Shown here piece after piece: positions 44,305 through 53,633 of a DNA stretch of 64,000 bases (position 1 is its first letter; each line of letters begins with the position of its first letter). The notes below the pieces were generated by a model. It did not search any database, had not been told where the DNA came from, and saw nothing but the letters and a program-made list of their open reading frames with translations. The translations under genes and the position numbers were made by a program. The stretch is from JAWWPG01 sp033850885 (GTDB taxonomy: Bacteria > Actinomycetota > Actinomycetes > Propionibacteriales > Nocardioidaceae). The stretch is taken from positions 1 to 64,000 of the forward strand of contig JAWWPG010000052.1 in the NCBI GenBank assembly GCA_033850885.1. Direction: 5' to 3'.

Positions 44305-46425
44305 GTGACAAGCGCCCGCAGGACAGGCTCCGAACAGCTCGACTGGTCGGAGATCGACGACCATGCCGTCGACACCGTCCGGGTGCTCGCGATGGACGCG
44401 GTACAGAAGGTCGGCAACGGCCACCCCGGAACCGCGATGAGCCTGGCGCCGGCCGCGTACCTGCTCTTCCAGAGGCTGATGCGCCACAACCCGGCAGATC
44501 CGGACTGGCCGGGCCGGGACCGTTTCGTGCTCTCGGCCGGTCACTCGAGCCTGACGCTGTACATCCAGCTCTACTACGCGGGCTACGGCCTCGAGCTCGA
44601 CGACCTCAAGTCTCTGCGCGTGTGGGGAAGTCTGACCCCGGGTCACCCCGAACACGGCCATACCACGGGGGTCGAGACAACGACCGGCCCGCTCGGACAG
44701 GGAGTCGGCAACGCTGTCGGGATGGCGATGGCCGCCCGCCGCGAACGAGGTCTCTTCGACCCGGACCCGGCGCCCGGGGAGAGCCTCTTCGACCACAACG
44801 TCTTTGCCATCGCCAGCGACGGTGACCTCGAGGAGGGCGTCAGCGGCGAGGCCTCCTCGCTGGCCGGCCACCAGCAACTCGGCAACCTCACCCTGCTGTA
44901 CGACGACAACCGAATCTCCATCGAGGACAACACCGACATCGCCTTCAGCGAGGATGTCGCCAAGCGCTACGAGGCCTATGGCTGGCATGTGCAGACGGTC
45001 GACTGGACCCACGACGGCACCGGCTACCGGGAGGACGTCAAGGCCCTATGGAGGGCCTTCCAGGCCGCGAAGGCCGAGACCCGCCGACCAAGCTTCATCA
45101 AGCTGCGTACGATCATCGGCTGGCCCGCCCCGAACCTGCAGAACAGCGGCAAGGCCCACGGCTCTGCGCTCGGGGAGGCGGAGGTCGCTGCCACCAAGAA
45201 GGTGCTCGGCTTCGACCCCGAGCAGACCTTCCAGGTCAGTGACGACGTGATCACCCATGTCCGCGAGGTCATCGAGCGCGGCAAGACGGCGCAGGCGGAG
45301 TGGCAGGAGAGGTTCGACGTCTGGGCCGCGAAGGCGGGCGACCGGCTGGCCCTCTACCAGCGGATGCGCACCCGCACTCTTCCCGACGGTTGGGCCGACG
45401 CCATGCCCTCATGGGAGGCCGACACGAAGGGCGTCGCAACCCGGGCGGCATCCGGCGACATCCTGAGCGCGATCGCACCGAAGCTGCCAGAGCTCTGGGG
45501 TGGTTCGGCCGACCTCGCCGGGTCGAACAACACGACGCCGAAGGGCCAACCGAGCTTCATCCCCCCGGACCACGCGACGAAGGAGTTCGACGGCGACTGG
45601 TACGGCCGGGTGCTGCACTTCGGTATCCGCGAGCACGCCATGGGCTCCACCTTGAACGGGATCGCCCTGCACGGCGGAACCCGCCCCTACGGCGGCACGT
45701 TCCTGATCTTCTCCGACTACATGCGACCGGCCGTCCGGCTGGCGGCCCTGATGAAGCTGCCGGTGACCTATGTCTGGACGCACGACTCCATCGGGCTCGG
45801 TGAGGACGGTCCCACCCACCAGCCCATCGAGCAGCTGGCGGCACTGCGCGCCATCCCCGGGCTCGACGTGGTCCGGCCGGCCGACGCGAACGAGACCGCC
45901 GCGGCCTGGAAGACCATCCTCGAGCACACCGACCGACCGGCCGGGCTGGCGCTGACCAGGCAGAACGTCCCTGTCTTCCCCCGCGGGACCGACGGTTACT
46001 CTGACACGTCGAACGTCCGCCGCGGCGCCTACGTCCTCCTCGACGTCGACGGGGGCGCGCCCGACGTCGTACTCATCGGCACCGGGTCGGAGGTGCAGAT
46101 CGCCGTGGCGGCGCGCGAACAGCTCGCTGCCCAGAACATCCGGGCCCGAGTCGTGTCGATGCCCTGCCGTGAGTGGTTCGAGGAGCAGGACAAGGCCTAC
46201 CGCGACACGGTGCTGCCCCCGACGGTCAAGGCGCGCGTCTCGGTCGAGGCTGCCGTCGCGTTGGGCTGGCGGGACATCGTCGGCGATGCGGGCCGCATCG
46301 TCTCGATCGACCACTTCGGAGCCTCGGCGGACTACCAGCGCCTCTATATGGAGTTCGGCATGACCGCCGAGGTCGTCACCCAAGCCGCAATCGACAGCAT
46401 CGCCGCCGCCGACGCGATGACCTGA
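44305..46425 (+). CDS. tkt: Transketolase
   Basis: A 706-residue thiamine-diphosphate enzyme of the pentose phosphate pathway. TPP contacts include GNGHPGTAMS (about 35-44), GDGDLEEGVSGEA and the pyrimidine-domain segment FGIREHAMGS. The GTG at 44305 has AGGAAGGA 10 bases upstream; the frame further left is not protein-like. It leads the tkt-tal-pgi-zwf-opcA-pgl cluster. Confidence 0.95.
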   Translation: MTSARRTGSEQLDWSEIDDHAVDTVRVLAMDAVQKVGNGHPGTAMSLAPAAYLLFQRLMRHNPADPDWPGRDRFVLSAGHSSLTLYIQLYYAGYGLELDDLKSLRVWGSLTPGHPEHGHTTGVETTTGPLGQGVGNAVGMAMAARRERGLFDPDPAPGESLFDHNVFAIASDGDLEEGVSGEASSLAGHQQLGNLTLLYDDNRISIEDNTDIAFSEDVAKRYEAYGWHVQTVDWTHDGTGYREDVKALWRAFQAAKAETRRPSFIKLRTIIGWPAPNLQNSGKAHGSALGEAEVAATKKVLGFDPEQTFQVSDDVITHVREVIERGKTAQAEWQERFDVWAAKAGDRLALYQRMRTRTLPDGWADAMPSWEADTKGVATRAASGDILSAIAPKLPELWGGSADLAGSNNTTPKGQPSFIPPDHATKEFDGDWYGRVLHFGIREHAMGSTLNGIALHGGTRPYGGTFLIFSDYMRPAVRLAALMKLPVTYVWTHDSIGLGEDGPTHQPIEQLAALRAIPGLDVVRPADANETAAAWKTILEHTDRPAGLALTRQNVPVFPRGTDGYSDTSNVRRGAYVLLDVDGGAPDVVLIGTGSEVQIAVAAREQLAAQNIRARVVSMPCREWFEEQDKAYRDTVLPPTVKARVSVEAAVALGWRDIVGDAGRIVSIDHFGASADYQRLYMEFGMTAEVVTQAAIDSIAAADAMT

Positions 46426-46483
46426 GACACCCGGCCGTCCGGCGCACCCCGCATGGAAAGACTCGAACCTGAAAGGACCTGCC

Positions 46484-47608
46484 ATGAACGACCCGCTGCA
46501 AGCGCTCTCCGACCAAGGCGTATCCATCTGGCTCGACGACATCTCACGCGGTCGCCTCCAGTCGGGCAACCTGGCCGAGCTCGCTGAGACCCGCCATGTC
46601 GTCGGGGTGACGTCCAACCCCACGATCTTCGCCAAGGCGGTCGCCGACGCCGACCACTACGCGGAGCAGGTCAAGGACCTCGCCGTCCGAGGTGTCGACC
46701 TCGAGGAGGCGGTTCGGGCGATCACGACGTACGACGTCAGGTGGGCGTGCGACGTGCTCCGCGACGTCTACGACCGCACCGACGGCCAGGACGGCCGAGT
46801 CAGCATCGAGGTCGACCCGCGGCTGGCGCACCGCACCGACGCGACCATCGCGGAGGCCCGCGCCCTCTGGTGGCTGGTCGACCGCCCGAACGTGATGATC
46901 AAGATCCCCGCCACCGAAGAGGGCCTGGCCGCGATCACCGCCGCCATCGCAGAGGGAGTCAGTGTCAACGTCACGTTGATCTTCAGCCTTCAGCGCTACC
47001 GGGCCGTGATGGACGCCTACCTGACCGGGCTCGAGCAGGCAAACTCCAAGGGCGTCGACCTCAGCTCCATCCGGTCCGTCGCGTCGTTCTTCGTCAGCCG
47101 CATCGACACCGAGGTCGACAAACGCCTAGACGCCATGTCCGACGCGAACGGAGGTTCCGAGCAGGCCAAGTCGCTGCGCAGCAAGGCCGCGATCGCCAAC
47201 GCTCGACTCGCCTACGAGCAGTTCGAGAAGACGTTCACGGGCGAACGCTGGACAGCGCTGCACAGTGCGGGCGCGCACACCCAGCGGCCGCTGTGGGCCT
47301 CGACGAGCGTCAAGGACCCAAACCTGCCCGACACCATGTACGTCGAGGAGCTCGTCGCGCCCGACACCGTCAACACGATGCCGGAGGCGACCATCGAGGC
47401 CGCCTTGGACCACGGCAAGTTCACCGGCGACACCATCCGGCCGAACTACGACGACGCACGGAAGGTGCTGGACGGCCTCGAGCGACTGGGGATCTCGTAC
47501 GACGACGTGGTGAAGGTGGTCGAGGACGAGGGCGTGGACAAGTTCGAGAAGTCCTGGAAGGAGCTGCTCGACACCGTGAAGGGAGCGCTCGAGGGGGACG
47601 CCCGATGA
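46484..47608 (+). CDS. tal: Transaldolase
   Basis: A 374-residue enzyme transferring dihydroxyacetone from sedoheptulose-7-phosphate. The Schiff-base Lys is in VMIKIPATEEG (about 139-149), with TSNPTIFAKAV (37-47) and SVNVTLIFSLQRY around the barrel. It is the long actinobacterial form. The stop overlaps the pgi start by 4 bp. Confidence 0.95.
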   Translation: MNDPLQALSDQGVSIWLDDISRGRLQSGNLAELAETRHVVGVTSNPTIFAKAVADADHYAEQVKDLAVRGVDLEEAVRAITTYDVRWACDVLRDVYDRTDGQDGRVSIEVDPRLAHRTDATIAEARALWWLVDRPNVMIKIPATEEGLAAITAAIAEGVSVNVTLIFSLQRYRAVMDAYLTGLEQANSKGVDLSSIRSVASFFVSRIDTEVDKRLDAMSDANGGSEQAKSLRSKAAIANARLAYEQFEKTFTGERWTALHSAGAHTQRPLWASTSVKDPNLPDTMYVEELVAPDTVNTMPEATIEAALDHGKFTGDTIRPNYDDARKVLDGLERLGISYDDVVKVVEDEGVDKFEKSWKELLDTVKGALEGDAR

Positions 47609-49203
47609 GCTCGGACCTCGTCGTCTCGACCTCCGCGTCGTACGACGACACGGTAGCGGGGCTCGTGGCCGACCGGGTCGCCAGCCGGATCGCCGCCCAG
47701 GACGCCACCCTGTGGGGTCCGGACGCGGAACACGAGGCCTCGATCCGGCTGTCCTGGGTGTCACTTCCGACCAGCTCCCGGCAGCTCCTCGCGGAGGTGG
47801 ACGCCCTCCGTGCCGACCTCTGGGCGGAGGGGCTCGACCAGGTCGTGCTGTGTGGCATGGGCGGCTCGTCGCTGGCTCCTGAGGTGATCTCCCGCACGTT
47901 CGACATCCCGCTGACGATCCTGGACTCCACGAACCCCAGCGTCGTGCACCGCGTCGTCAGCGGCGACCTCTCCCGCACCGTTGTCGTCGTCTCCAGCAAG
48001 TCGGGAGGAACGCTCGAGACGGACAGCCAGCGCCGGGTGCTCGCTGCGGCCTTCGAGGCCGCCGGCATCGACGCGGCGTCCCGGTTCGTCGTCGTCACGG
48101 ACCCGGGCTCGGATCTCGAGAAGCTCGCCGCGGAGGAGGGGTACCGCAAGGTGTTCCTCGCGGACCCGCACGTCGGCGGCCGGTACAGCGCGCTGACCGC
48201 GTTCGGTCTCGTGCCGACGGGGTTGGCGGGTGTCGACATCTCGGACCTGCTGGACGAGGCCGAGGCGGTGATGACGACTCTCGCATCGGACTCGGCCGAC
48301 AACCCGGCGCTGGTGCTGGCGGCGGCCCTCGGCGGCAACCCGGGGCGGGACAAGGCGGCGATCGCGGACCTCGGCTCGGACATCGACGGCTTCCCCGACT
48401 GGGCGGAGCAGCTGATCGCCGAGTCGACCGGCAAGCACGGGAAGGGCGTGCTCCCGGTCGCCGTCGAGGGACCGTCGGCTCCCGAGGTGCAGTGGCCCGC
48501 GCCGGACGTCGTGGTCGGCGGCTTGATCGCTCCCGAGGCGTCACTCCCGGAAGGTGTCGGTGAGCCGTGGGTCACGGTGTCGGGCACGCTGGGCGCGCAG
48601 TTCCTGACCTGGGAGACCGCGACCGCGGTCGTCGGCCGGATGCTCGGCATCAACCCCTTCGACCAGCCCGATGTCGAGAGCGCGAAGAAGGCGGCCCGCG
48701 GGCTGCTCGAGAAGCAGCCGGACAACGAGCCGGCTCGGATCACCGAGGACGGCGTCGAGGCGCGCGGCTCGGCCGGCCTCCTCGACGGCGTCGACTCCAT
48801 CGCGGATGCGATCGAGGCGCTGCTGGCTCGGCTGGGCGAACACGGGTACCTCGCGGTGATGGCCTACCTCGACTCCCATCGCGACGCCGCGCTGCACGCG
48901 TCGCGGGCCGCTCTCGCCCGCCGTACCGGGAGACCCACGACGTTCGGCTGGGGGCCGCGCTTCCTGCACTCCACCGGCCAGTACCACAAGGGCGGCCCGG
49001 CACAGGGCGTGTTCCTGCAGATCACGTCCAGCGAGCCGGACGACGTCTCGATCCCCGACCGGCCGTTCACGTTCGGCACCCTGATCGCGGCCCAGGCGGC
49101 CGGCGACGCGGCCGTGCTCGCCCAGCACGACAGACCCGTGCTCCGGCTCCACCTGACGGACCCCCTCAAGGGCGTCCCACTTCTCCTGGACCTCCTCCGA
49201 TGA
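47605..49203 (+). CDS. pgi: Glucose-6-phosphate isomerase
   Basis: A 532-residue protein of the SIS-containing pgi type: CGMGGSSLAPEVI (about 93-105), SSKSGGTLETDSQRR and the HSTGQYHKGG near 455. It interconverts glucose-6-phosphate and fructose-6-phosphate. It has overlaps of 4 bp at both ends (tal and zwf). The M. tuberculosis cluster lacks pgi at this position, so its insertion is a lineage feature. Confidence 0.9.
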   Translation: MSSDLVVSTSASYDDTVAGLVADRVASRIAAQDATLWGPDAEHEASIRLSWVSLPTSSRQLLAEVDALRADLWAEGLDQVVLCGMGGSSLAPEVISRTFDIPLTILDSTNPSVVHRVVSGDLSRTVVVVSSKSGGTLETDSQRRVLAAAFEAAGIDAASRFVVVTDPGSDLEKLAAEEGYRKVFLADPHVGGRYSALTAFGLVPTGLAGVDISDLLDEAEAVMTTLASDSADNPALVLAAALGGNPGRDKAAIADLGSDIDGFPDWAEQLIAESTGKHGKGVLPVAVEGPSAPEVQWPAPDVVVGGLIAPEASLPEGVGEPWVTVSGTLGAQFLTWETATAVVGRMLGINPFDQPDVESAKKAARGLLEKQPDNEPARITEDGVEARGSAGLLDGVDSIADAIEALLARLGEHGYLAVMAYLDSHRDAALHASRAALARRTGRPTTFGWGPRFLHSTGQYHKGGPAQGVFLQITSSEPDDVSIPDRPFTFGTLIAAQAAGDAAVLAQHDRPVLRLHLTDPLKGVPLLLDLLR

Positions 49204-50771
49204 CGCAACAGACCTACGCGAGCGGGTCGAGCCCCGCCGAGACCCACGCTCGGACCGTCAACCCGTTGCGTGACGAGGAGGACCGTAGGCTGCCGCGGAT
49301 CGCGGGACCCTGTGGCCTGGTGATCTTCGGGGTCACGGGCGACCTGGCTCGCAAGAAGGTCATGCCCGCCGTCTACGACCTGGCCAACCGGGGGCTGCTG
49401 CCGCCGGGCTTCGCGCTAGTGGGCTTCGCCCGCCGTGACTGGGCGACCCAGGACTTCTCGAAGATCGTCCACGACGCGGTGAAGACCTACTCCCGGACAG
49501 CGTTCCGCGAGGAGGTGTGGGACCAGCTCGCGAAGGGGTTCCGCTTCGTGCCGGGCGACTTCTCCGACGACATCGCGTTCGACCAGCTCCGGGAGACGAT
49601 CGAGGAGCTGGACCGCGAGCGCGGCACGGCAGGCAACCACGCGTTCTACCTCGCGATCCCGCCGAAGTTCTTCCCCGACGTGATAGGCCAGCTCAAGGAG
49701 CACGGCCTCGCCGATCCCTCTGCCGGCTCCTGGCGGCGCGTCGTGGTCGAGAAGCCGTTCGGGCACGACCTCGCGAGCGCGCGGGCGCTCAACCACGTCA
49801 TCGCCAGCGTGTTCCCCGCCGAGTCGGTGTTCCGGATCGACCACTACCTCGGCAAGGAGACCGTGCAGAACGTGCTCGCGCTGCGCTTCGCGAACCAGTT
49901 CTACGAGCCGGTGTGGAACGCCAACTACGTCGACCACGTCCAGATCACCATGGCCGAGGACATCGGCATCGGCTCGAGGGCCGGCTACTACGACGGGATC
50001 GGGGCGGCGCGGGACGTCATCCAGAACCATCTGATGCAGCTGATGGCGCTGACCGCGATGGAGGAGCCGACCTCGTTCGACGCCCAGAGCCTGCGGATCG
50101 AGAAGCAGAAGATCCTGCGCTCGGTACGACGTCCACACCGCCTCGACCTGAGCACCTCTCGGGGTCAGTACGGGCCCGGCTGGGCCGGCGGTGTCAAGGT
50201 CGGCGGCTACCTCGACGAGCCGGACATCCCGAGAACCTCGGCGACCGAGACCTTCGCCGCGATGAAGCTCGAGATAGACACCCGGCGCTGGGCCGGCGTC
50301 CCCTGGTACCTGCGGACGGGCAAGAGGCTGGGGCGCCGGGTCACGGAGGTCGCGGTGGTGTTCAAGCGGGCTCCGCACCTGCCCTTCGACAAGACGGCGA
50401 CCGAGGAGCTCGGCGAGAACGCCGTGGTGATCCGGGTCCAGCCCGATGAAGGCGTCACGATGAGGTTCGGCGCGAAGACGCCCGGGACCGCGATGGAGAT
50501 CCGCGATGTGAACATGGACTTCGCCTACGGCGGGAGCTTCGTCGAGTCGAGCCCCGAGGCCTATGAGCGGCTCATCCTCGACGTGCTGCTCGGGGACCCG
50601 CCGCTGTTCCCGCAGCTCGAGGAGGTCGAGCTGTCGTGGGAGGTGCTCGACCCGATCCTGGAGTACTGGGCGGAGCACGGGAAGCCTGACGCGTACGAGT
50701 CGGGCACCTGGGGTCCCGCGTCGTCGCACGAGATGCTGGCGCGCGACGGGCGCACCTGGCGCCGGCCCTGA
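49200..50771 (+). CDS. zwf: Glucose-6-phosphate dehydrogenase
   Basis: A 523-residue enzyme starting the pentose phosphate pathway. The NADP site is VIFGVTGDLARKK (about 41-53) and the substrate/catalytic motif RIDHYLGKE (about 213-221). The N-terminal 35 residues are variable. Next to opcA, its assembly factor, 8 bp downstream; overlaps pgi by 4 bp. Confidence 0.95.
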   Translation: MTQQTYASGSSPAETHARTVNPLRDEEDRRLPRIAGPCGLVIFGVTGDLARKKVMPAVYDLANRGLLPPGFALVGFARRDWATQDFSKIVHDAVKTYSRTAFREEVWDQLAKGFRFVPGDFSDDIAFDQLRETIEELDRERGTAGNHAFYLAIPPKFFPDVIGQLKEHGLADPSAGSWRRVVVEKPFGHDLASARALNHVIASVFPAESVFRIDHYLGKETVQNVLALRFANQFYEPVWNANYVDHVQITMAEDIGIGSRAGYYDGIGAARDVIQNHLMQLMALTAMEEPTSFDAQSLRIEKQKILRSVRRPHRLDLSTSRGQYGPGWAGGVKVGGYLDEPDIPRTSATETFAAMKLEIDTRRWAGVPWYLRTGKRLGRRVTEVAVVFKRAPHLPFDKTATEELGENAVVIRVQPDEGVTMRFGAKTPGTAMEIRDVNMDFAYGGSFVESSPEAYERLILDVLLGDPPLFPQLEEVELSWEVLDPILEYWAEHGKPDAYESGTWGPASSHEMLARDGRTWRRP

Positions 50772-50779
50772 GGAGAGCC

Positions 50780-51991
50780 ATGACACTGGACCTGACGTCG
50801 ACGAATGCCAGTCAGATCGCCGCCGCGCTGCTGACGGAACGCCGCAAGGCCGGCTCCCCCGCGATGGGGATGGTGATGACGCTCGTCGTGGTGACGGACG
50901 AGCAGGACCACTACGACGCGCTGAAGGTCGCCAGGGCCGTCTCCCGGGAGCACCCGGCCCGCATCCTGGGCGTCATCCGGCGATCCCACCGCGGCAGGGC
51001 AGAGCTCGACGCCGAGATCAGTGTCGGGGGTTCGGGCGAGTCGGTGCTGCTACGAATGAAGGGCGAGCTGGCCGATCACGCCGAAAGCGTGGTGCTCCCG
51101 CTCCTGCTTCCGGACTCCCCCGTTGTCGTGTGGTGGCCGAGCAAGGCGCCCGCGGATCCCGCCCATGATGCCCTCGGAGTACTCGCCCAGCGACGGATCA
51201 CGGACGCCAGCGCGATGGACCGCGGCAAGACGCAGGCGATCCTCACCCAGGCCCGAACCTATGCCGACGGCAACACCGACCTCGCCTGGACGCGGCTGAC
51301 CCCGTGGCGGGCGCTGCTGGCGGCCGCCCTCGACCAGTACCCGGCGAAGGTCCGAAGCGGCGAGGTGTCGGCGGAGCGGCTGAACCCCAGCGCCGACCTG
51401 CTGGTCGCCTGGCTGGCCGACCGGCTGCACGTCGAGATCACCCGAACGGTGTCCAAGGGCCCCGGCATCACCTCGGTCGTGCTGCTCACGGGAGGCGGCC
51501 CGATCGAGATCTCGCGGCCGGACGGCCGGCTGGCCATGTTCACCATCCCGAACGCGCCCGACCGGCCGGTGGCGCTGAGGCGCCGGGACACCGCCGAGCT
51601 GCTCGCCGAGGAGCTGCGCCGTCTCGATCCCGACGACATCTACGCCGAGACCGTGAAGCGGTTGCGCAAGATCGCCGACACGCATGCCAGGACGACGGCG
51701 AAGCCGGTGAAGGACCTGCCCCGCCGTCCCGCGACAGCCACCTCCCCGTCCACCGGCGCGGCGAGCGCGAAGACCTCCACGAGCACGGGCTCCACCGAGA
51801 AGAGATCCGCCGAGCGGGGCGCCTCGGAGAAGACCTCGGCGAAGCGGCCGTCCGCCCAGAAGAGATCCGCCAAGAAGGCCGCCGCAAAGAAGGCCGCCGC
51901 AAAGGGGGCGGCCGCCAAGAAGACATCGGGGAAGAAGACGTCACCCCGCAAGACCTCAGCCTCGGCGTCAGCTGCCTCCACCGGCCGATGA
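50780..51991 (+). CDS. opcA: OpcA, glucose-6-phosphate dehydrogenase assembly protein, with histone-like tail
   Basis: A 403-residue protein. The first 300 residues are OpcA, which activates Zwf: RILGVIRRS, AELDAEISVGG, PDSPVVVWWPSKAP and RADGRLA are in the usual places. Residues about 305-403 form an extension of Ala, Lys, Ser and Thr (SAKRPSAQKRSAKKAAAKKA, KKTSGKKTSPRKTS), resembling histone H1 or the tail of actinobacterial HupB. Such a tail could bind nucleic acid or polyphosphate. The stop overlaps the pgl start by 4 bp, so the tail is genuinely in frame. Confidence 0.9.
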   Translation: MTLDLTSTNASQIAAALLTERRKAGSPAMGMVMTLVVVTDEQDHYDALKVARAVSREHPARILGVIRRSHRGRAELDAEISVGGSGESVLLRMKGELADHAESVVLPLLLPDSPVVVWWPSKAPADPAHDALGVLAQRRITDASAMDRGKTQAILTQARTYADGNTDLAWTRLTPWRALLAAALDQYPAKVRSGEVSAERLNPSADLLVAWLADRLHVEITRTVSKGPGITSVVLLTGGGPIEISRPDGRLAMFTIPNAPDRPVALRRRDTAELLAEELRRLDPDDIYAETVKRLRKIADTHARTTAKPVKDLPRRPATATSPSTGAASAKTSTSTGSTEKRSAERGASEKTSAKRPSAQKRSAKKAAAKKAAAKGAAAKKTSGKKTSPRKTSASASAASTGR

Positions 51992-52764
51992 GCGTGCCGG
52001 CCGTCGCCGTACACCGCGACGCACAAGCCCTTGCTGAAGCCGTCGCGGCACGCCTCATCACCCGCCTCGTCGACGTCCAGTCGTCCGGCCGGCTGGCCAG
52101 GATCGTGCTCACCGGAGGCACCATCGCGGACCGGATCCACCACGCTGTCGCGGTTTCGAAGTCCTGCGACGCCGTCGACTGGGGCGGCGTGGAGGTGTGG
52201 TGGGGCGACGAGCGGTTCGTCGCCGCCGACGACCCAGAGCGCAACGAACGGCAGGCGAGGCTGGCCCTGCTCGACAAGGTACGGCTCGAGCCCGGTCATG
52301 TGCACCCGATGCCGCCACCCGATCAGGCGCAGGGCGACCCCGACATCGCGGCCGAGATGTACACCGCCGAGCTGGCGGCTGCAGCGGGGCCCGGCGACCA
52401 CGACGCGATCCCCACGTTCGACGTGCTGATGCTCGGCATCGGACCCGAGGGCCACGTCGCCTCCCTGTTCCCCGGCATGCCGGCCCTGTACGACGAGCGG
52501 CCGGTCGCCGGCGTACGCGGATGCCCGAAGCCTCCACCGGTGCGGGTCACGATGACGATGCCGACCCTTCAACACGCCCACGACGTCTGGTTCGTCGCGT
52601 CCGGCGAGGAGAAGGCGCGGGCCGTGCACCTGGCGCTCAGCGGAGCCGGTCCGATGCAGGTCCCCGCGGCCGGTCCGAAGGGGATGCTCAGCACCTGGTG
52701 GCTGCTCGACAAGTCGGCGGCCTCCGAGCTGCCCGCCGGTCTGCAACGGGTCGCCACCTCCTAG
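51988..52764 (+). CDS. pgl: 6-Phosphogluconolactonase
   Basis: A 258-residue enzyme hydrolysing the Zwf product. Signature parts are LTGGTIADRIH (about 35-45), VEVWWGDERFV and LMLGIGPEGHVASLFPG (about 148-164). The start ATG overlaps opcA by 4 bp. It ends the pentose phosphate operon and is followed by a palindromic terminator-like region. Confidence 0.94.
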   Translation: MSVPAVAVHRDAQALAEAVAARLITRLVDVQSSGRLARIVLTGGTIADRIHHAVAVSKSCDAVDWGGVEVWWGDERFVAADDPERNERQARLALLDKVRLEPGHVHPMPPPDQAQGDPDIAAEMYTAELAAAAGPGDHDAIPTFDVLMLGIGPEGHVASLFPGMPALYDERPVAGVRGCPKPPPVRVTMTMPTLQHAHDVWFVASGEEKARAVHLALSGAGPMQVPAAGPKGMLSTWWLLDKSAASELPAGLQRVATS

Positions 52765-52788
52765 GGGACGCCAGGTCCGAGCCCGCGA

Positions 52789-52878
52789 GGGTGTTTGGGT
52801 GGTGCACCACCCAAACACCCCTGGAGCCACCCAAACCTGGGTGGCTTGAGGGCAACCTGAGTGGTGCACCACCCAAAC
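52789..52878. terminator. Perfect 32-bp palindrome with partial copies between convergent genes
   Basis: Positions 52789-52820 form an uninterrupted perfect palindrome; its left half is GGGTGTTTGGGTGGTG. GCCACCC/GGGTGGC arms follow at 52826-52845, and GTGGTGCACCACCCAAAC recurs at 52861-52878. It lies between pgl and the leftward response regulator gene, both convergent, so a bidirectional terminator is likely. Confidence 0.7.
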
Positions 52879-52952
52879 GCCCCTGGTCGCGCGGCAGCGC
52901 GGGTCCCTCCCGCGCAGCCGCCGCAGGCCTCCGCGCGCAGCCGGTGGCGCGC

Positions 52953-53633
52953 TCAGAGCAGGCCGGCGTCGTGCATGCAGATGGCGATCTGCACCCGGTT
53001 CGTGGCGTCGAGCTTGACCAGGACCCGGGAGACGTGGGCCTTGACGGTGGCGACACTCATGTAGAGCTCGGCGGCGACCTCGGCGTTCGACCTGCCGTGC
53101 GCGACGGCCATCGCGACCTCCCGCTCGCGCTCCGTCAGGGCGGAGACCAGGGCGTTCGCCCGGTGAACGACCTCCGGCTCGTCGGCCGGACCACCTGAGC
53201 TCGTCACCTGCCGGATCAGCGTGGCGGTGACGCTCGGGGACAGGATCGGCTCTCCCGCCACAACCTTCCGGACCGCCTCGACGAGCTCGGCAGGTGGCGT
53301 GTCCTTGAGCAGGAAGCCGCTCGCCCCTCCCCGGAGGGCACGAGCGACGTACTCGTCGGCGTCGAAGGTCGTCAGCACGATGATCTTCGGCGCCTTCTCG
53401 AGCCGGACCAGCGCCGCCGTCGCCTCGAGACCGTCCATGACCGGCATCCTGATGTCCATCAGGACGACGTCCGGTCGCTCTCGCTCGACGAGCTCCACGG
53501 CCATCGACCCGTCGGCAGCCTCGCCGACGATCTCTACGTCAGAAGCGCCCTTCAGCATCATGAAGAGCGCAGCCCGCACCAGCGGGTCGTCGTCGATGAC
53601 CACGACCCGGATCGGCGCGCCGGCCTGGCTCAC
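52953..53633 (-). CDS. NarL/LuxR-family response regulator
   Basis: A 226-residue regulator. The receiver has the acidic pocket DDD (14-16), phospho-acceptor Asp60 in VVLMDIRMP, and Lys110 in FLLKDTP. The C-terminal HTH reads LTEREREVAMAVAHGRSNAEVAAELYMSVATVKAHVSRVLVKL. It pairs with the histidine kinase whose gene overlaps by 4 bp, and likely controls the divergent ABC transporter. Confidence 0.93.
   Translation of the reverse strand: MSQAGAPIRVVVIDDDPLVRAALFMMLKGASDVEIVGEAADGSMAVELVERERPDVVLMDIRMPVMDGLEATAALVRLEKAPKIIVLTTFDADEYVARALRGGASGFLLKDTPPAELVEAVRKVVAGEPILSPSVTATLIRQVTSSGGPADEPEVVHRANALVSALTEREREVAMAVAHGRSNAEVAAELYMSVATVKAHVSRVLVKLDATNRVQIAICMHDAGLL

Noticed and set aside
46741..47604. 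Frame extending pgi leftward by 288 codons
   Set aside because: That region is tal in another frame; the ATG at 47605 with ATGA overlap fits the family length.
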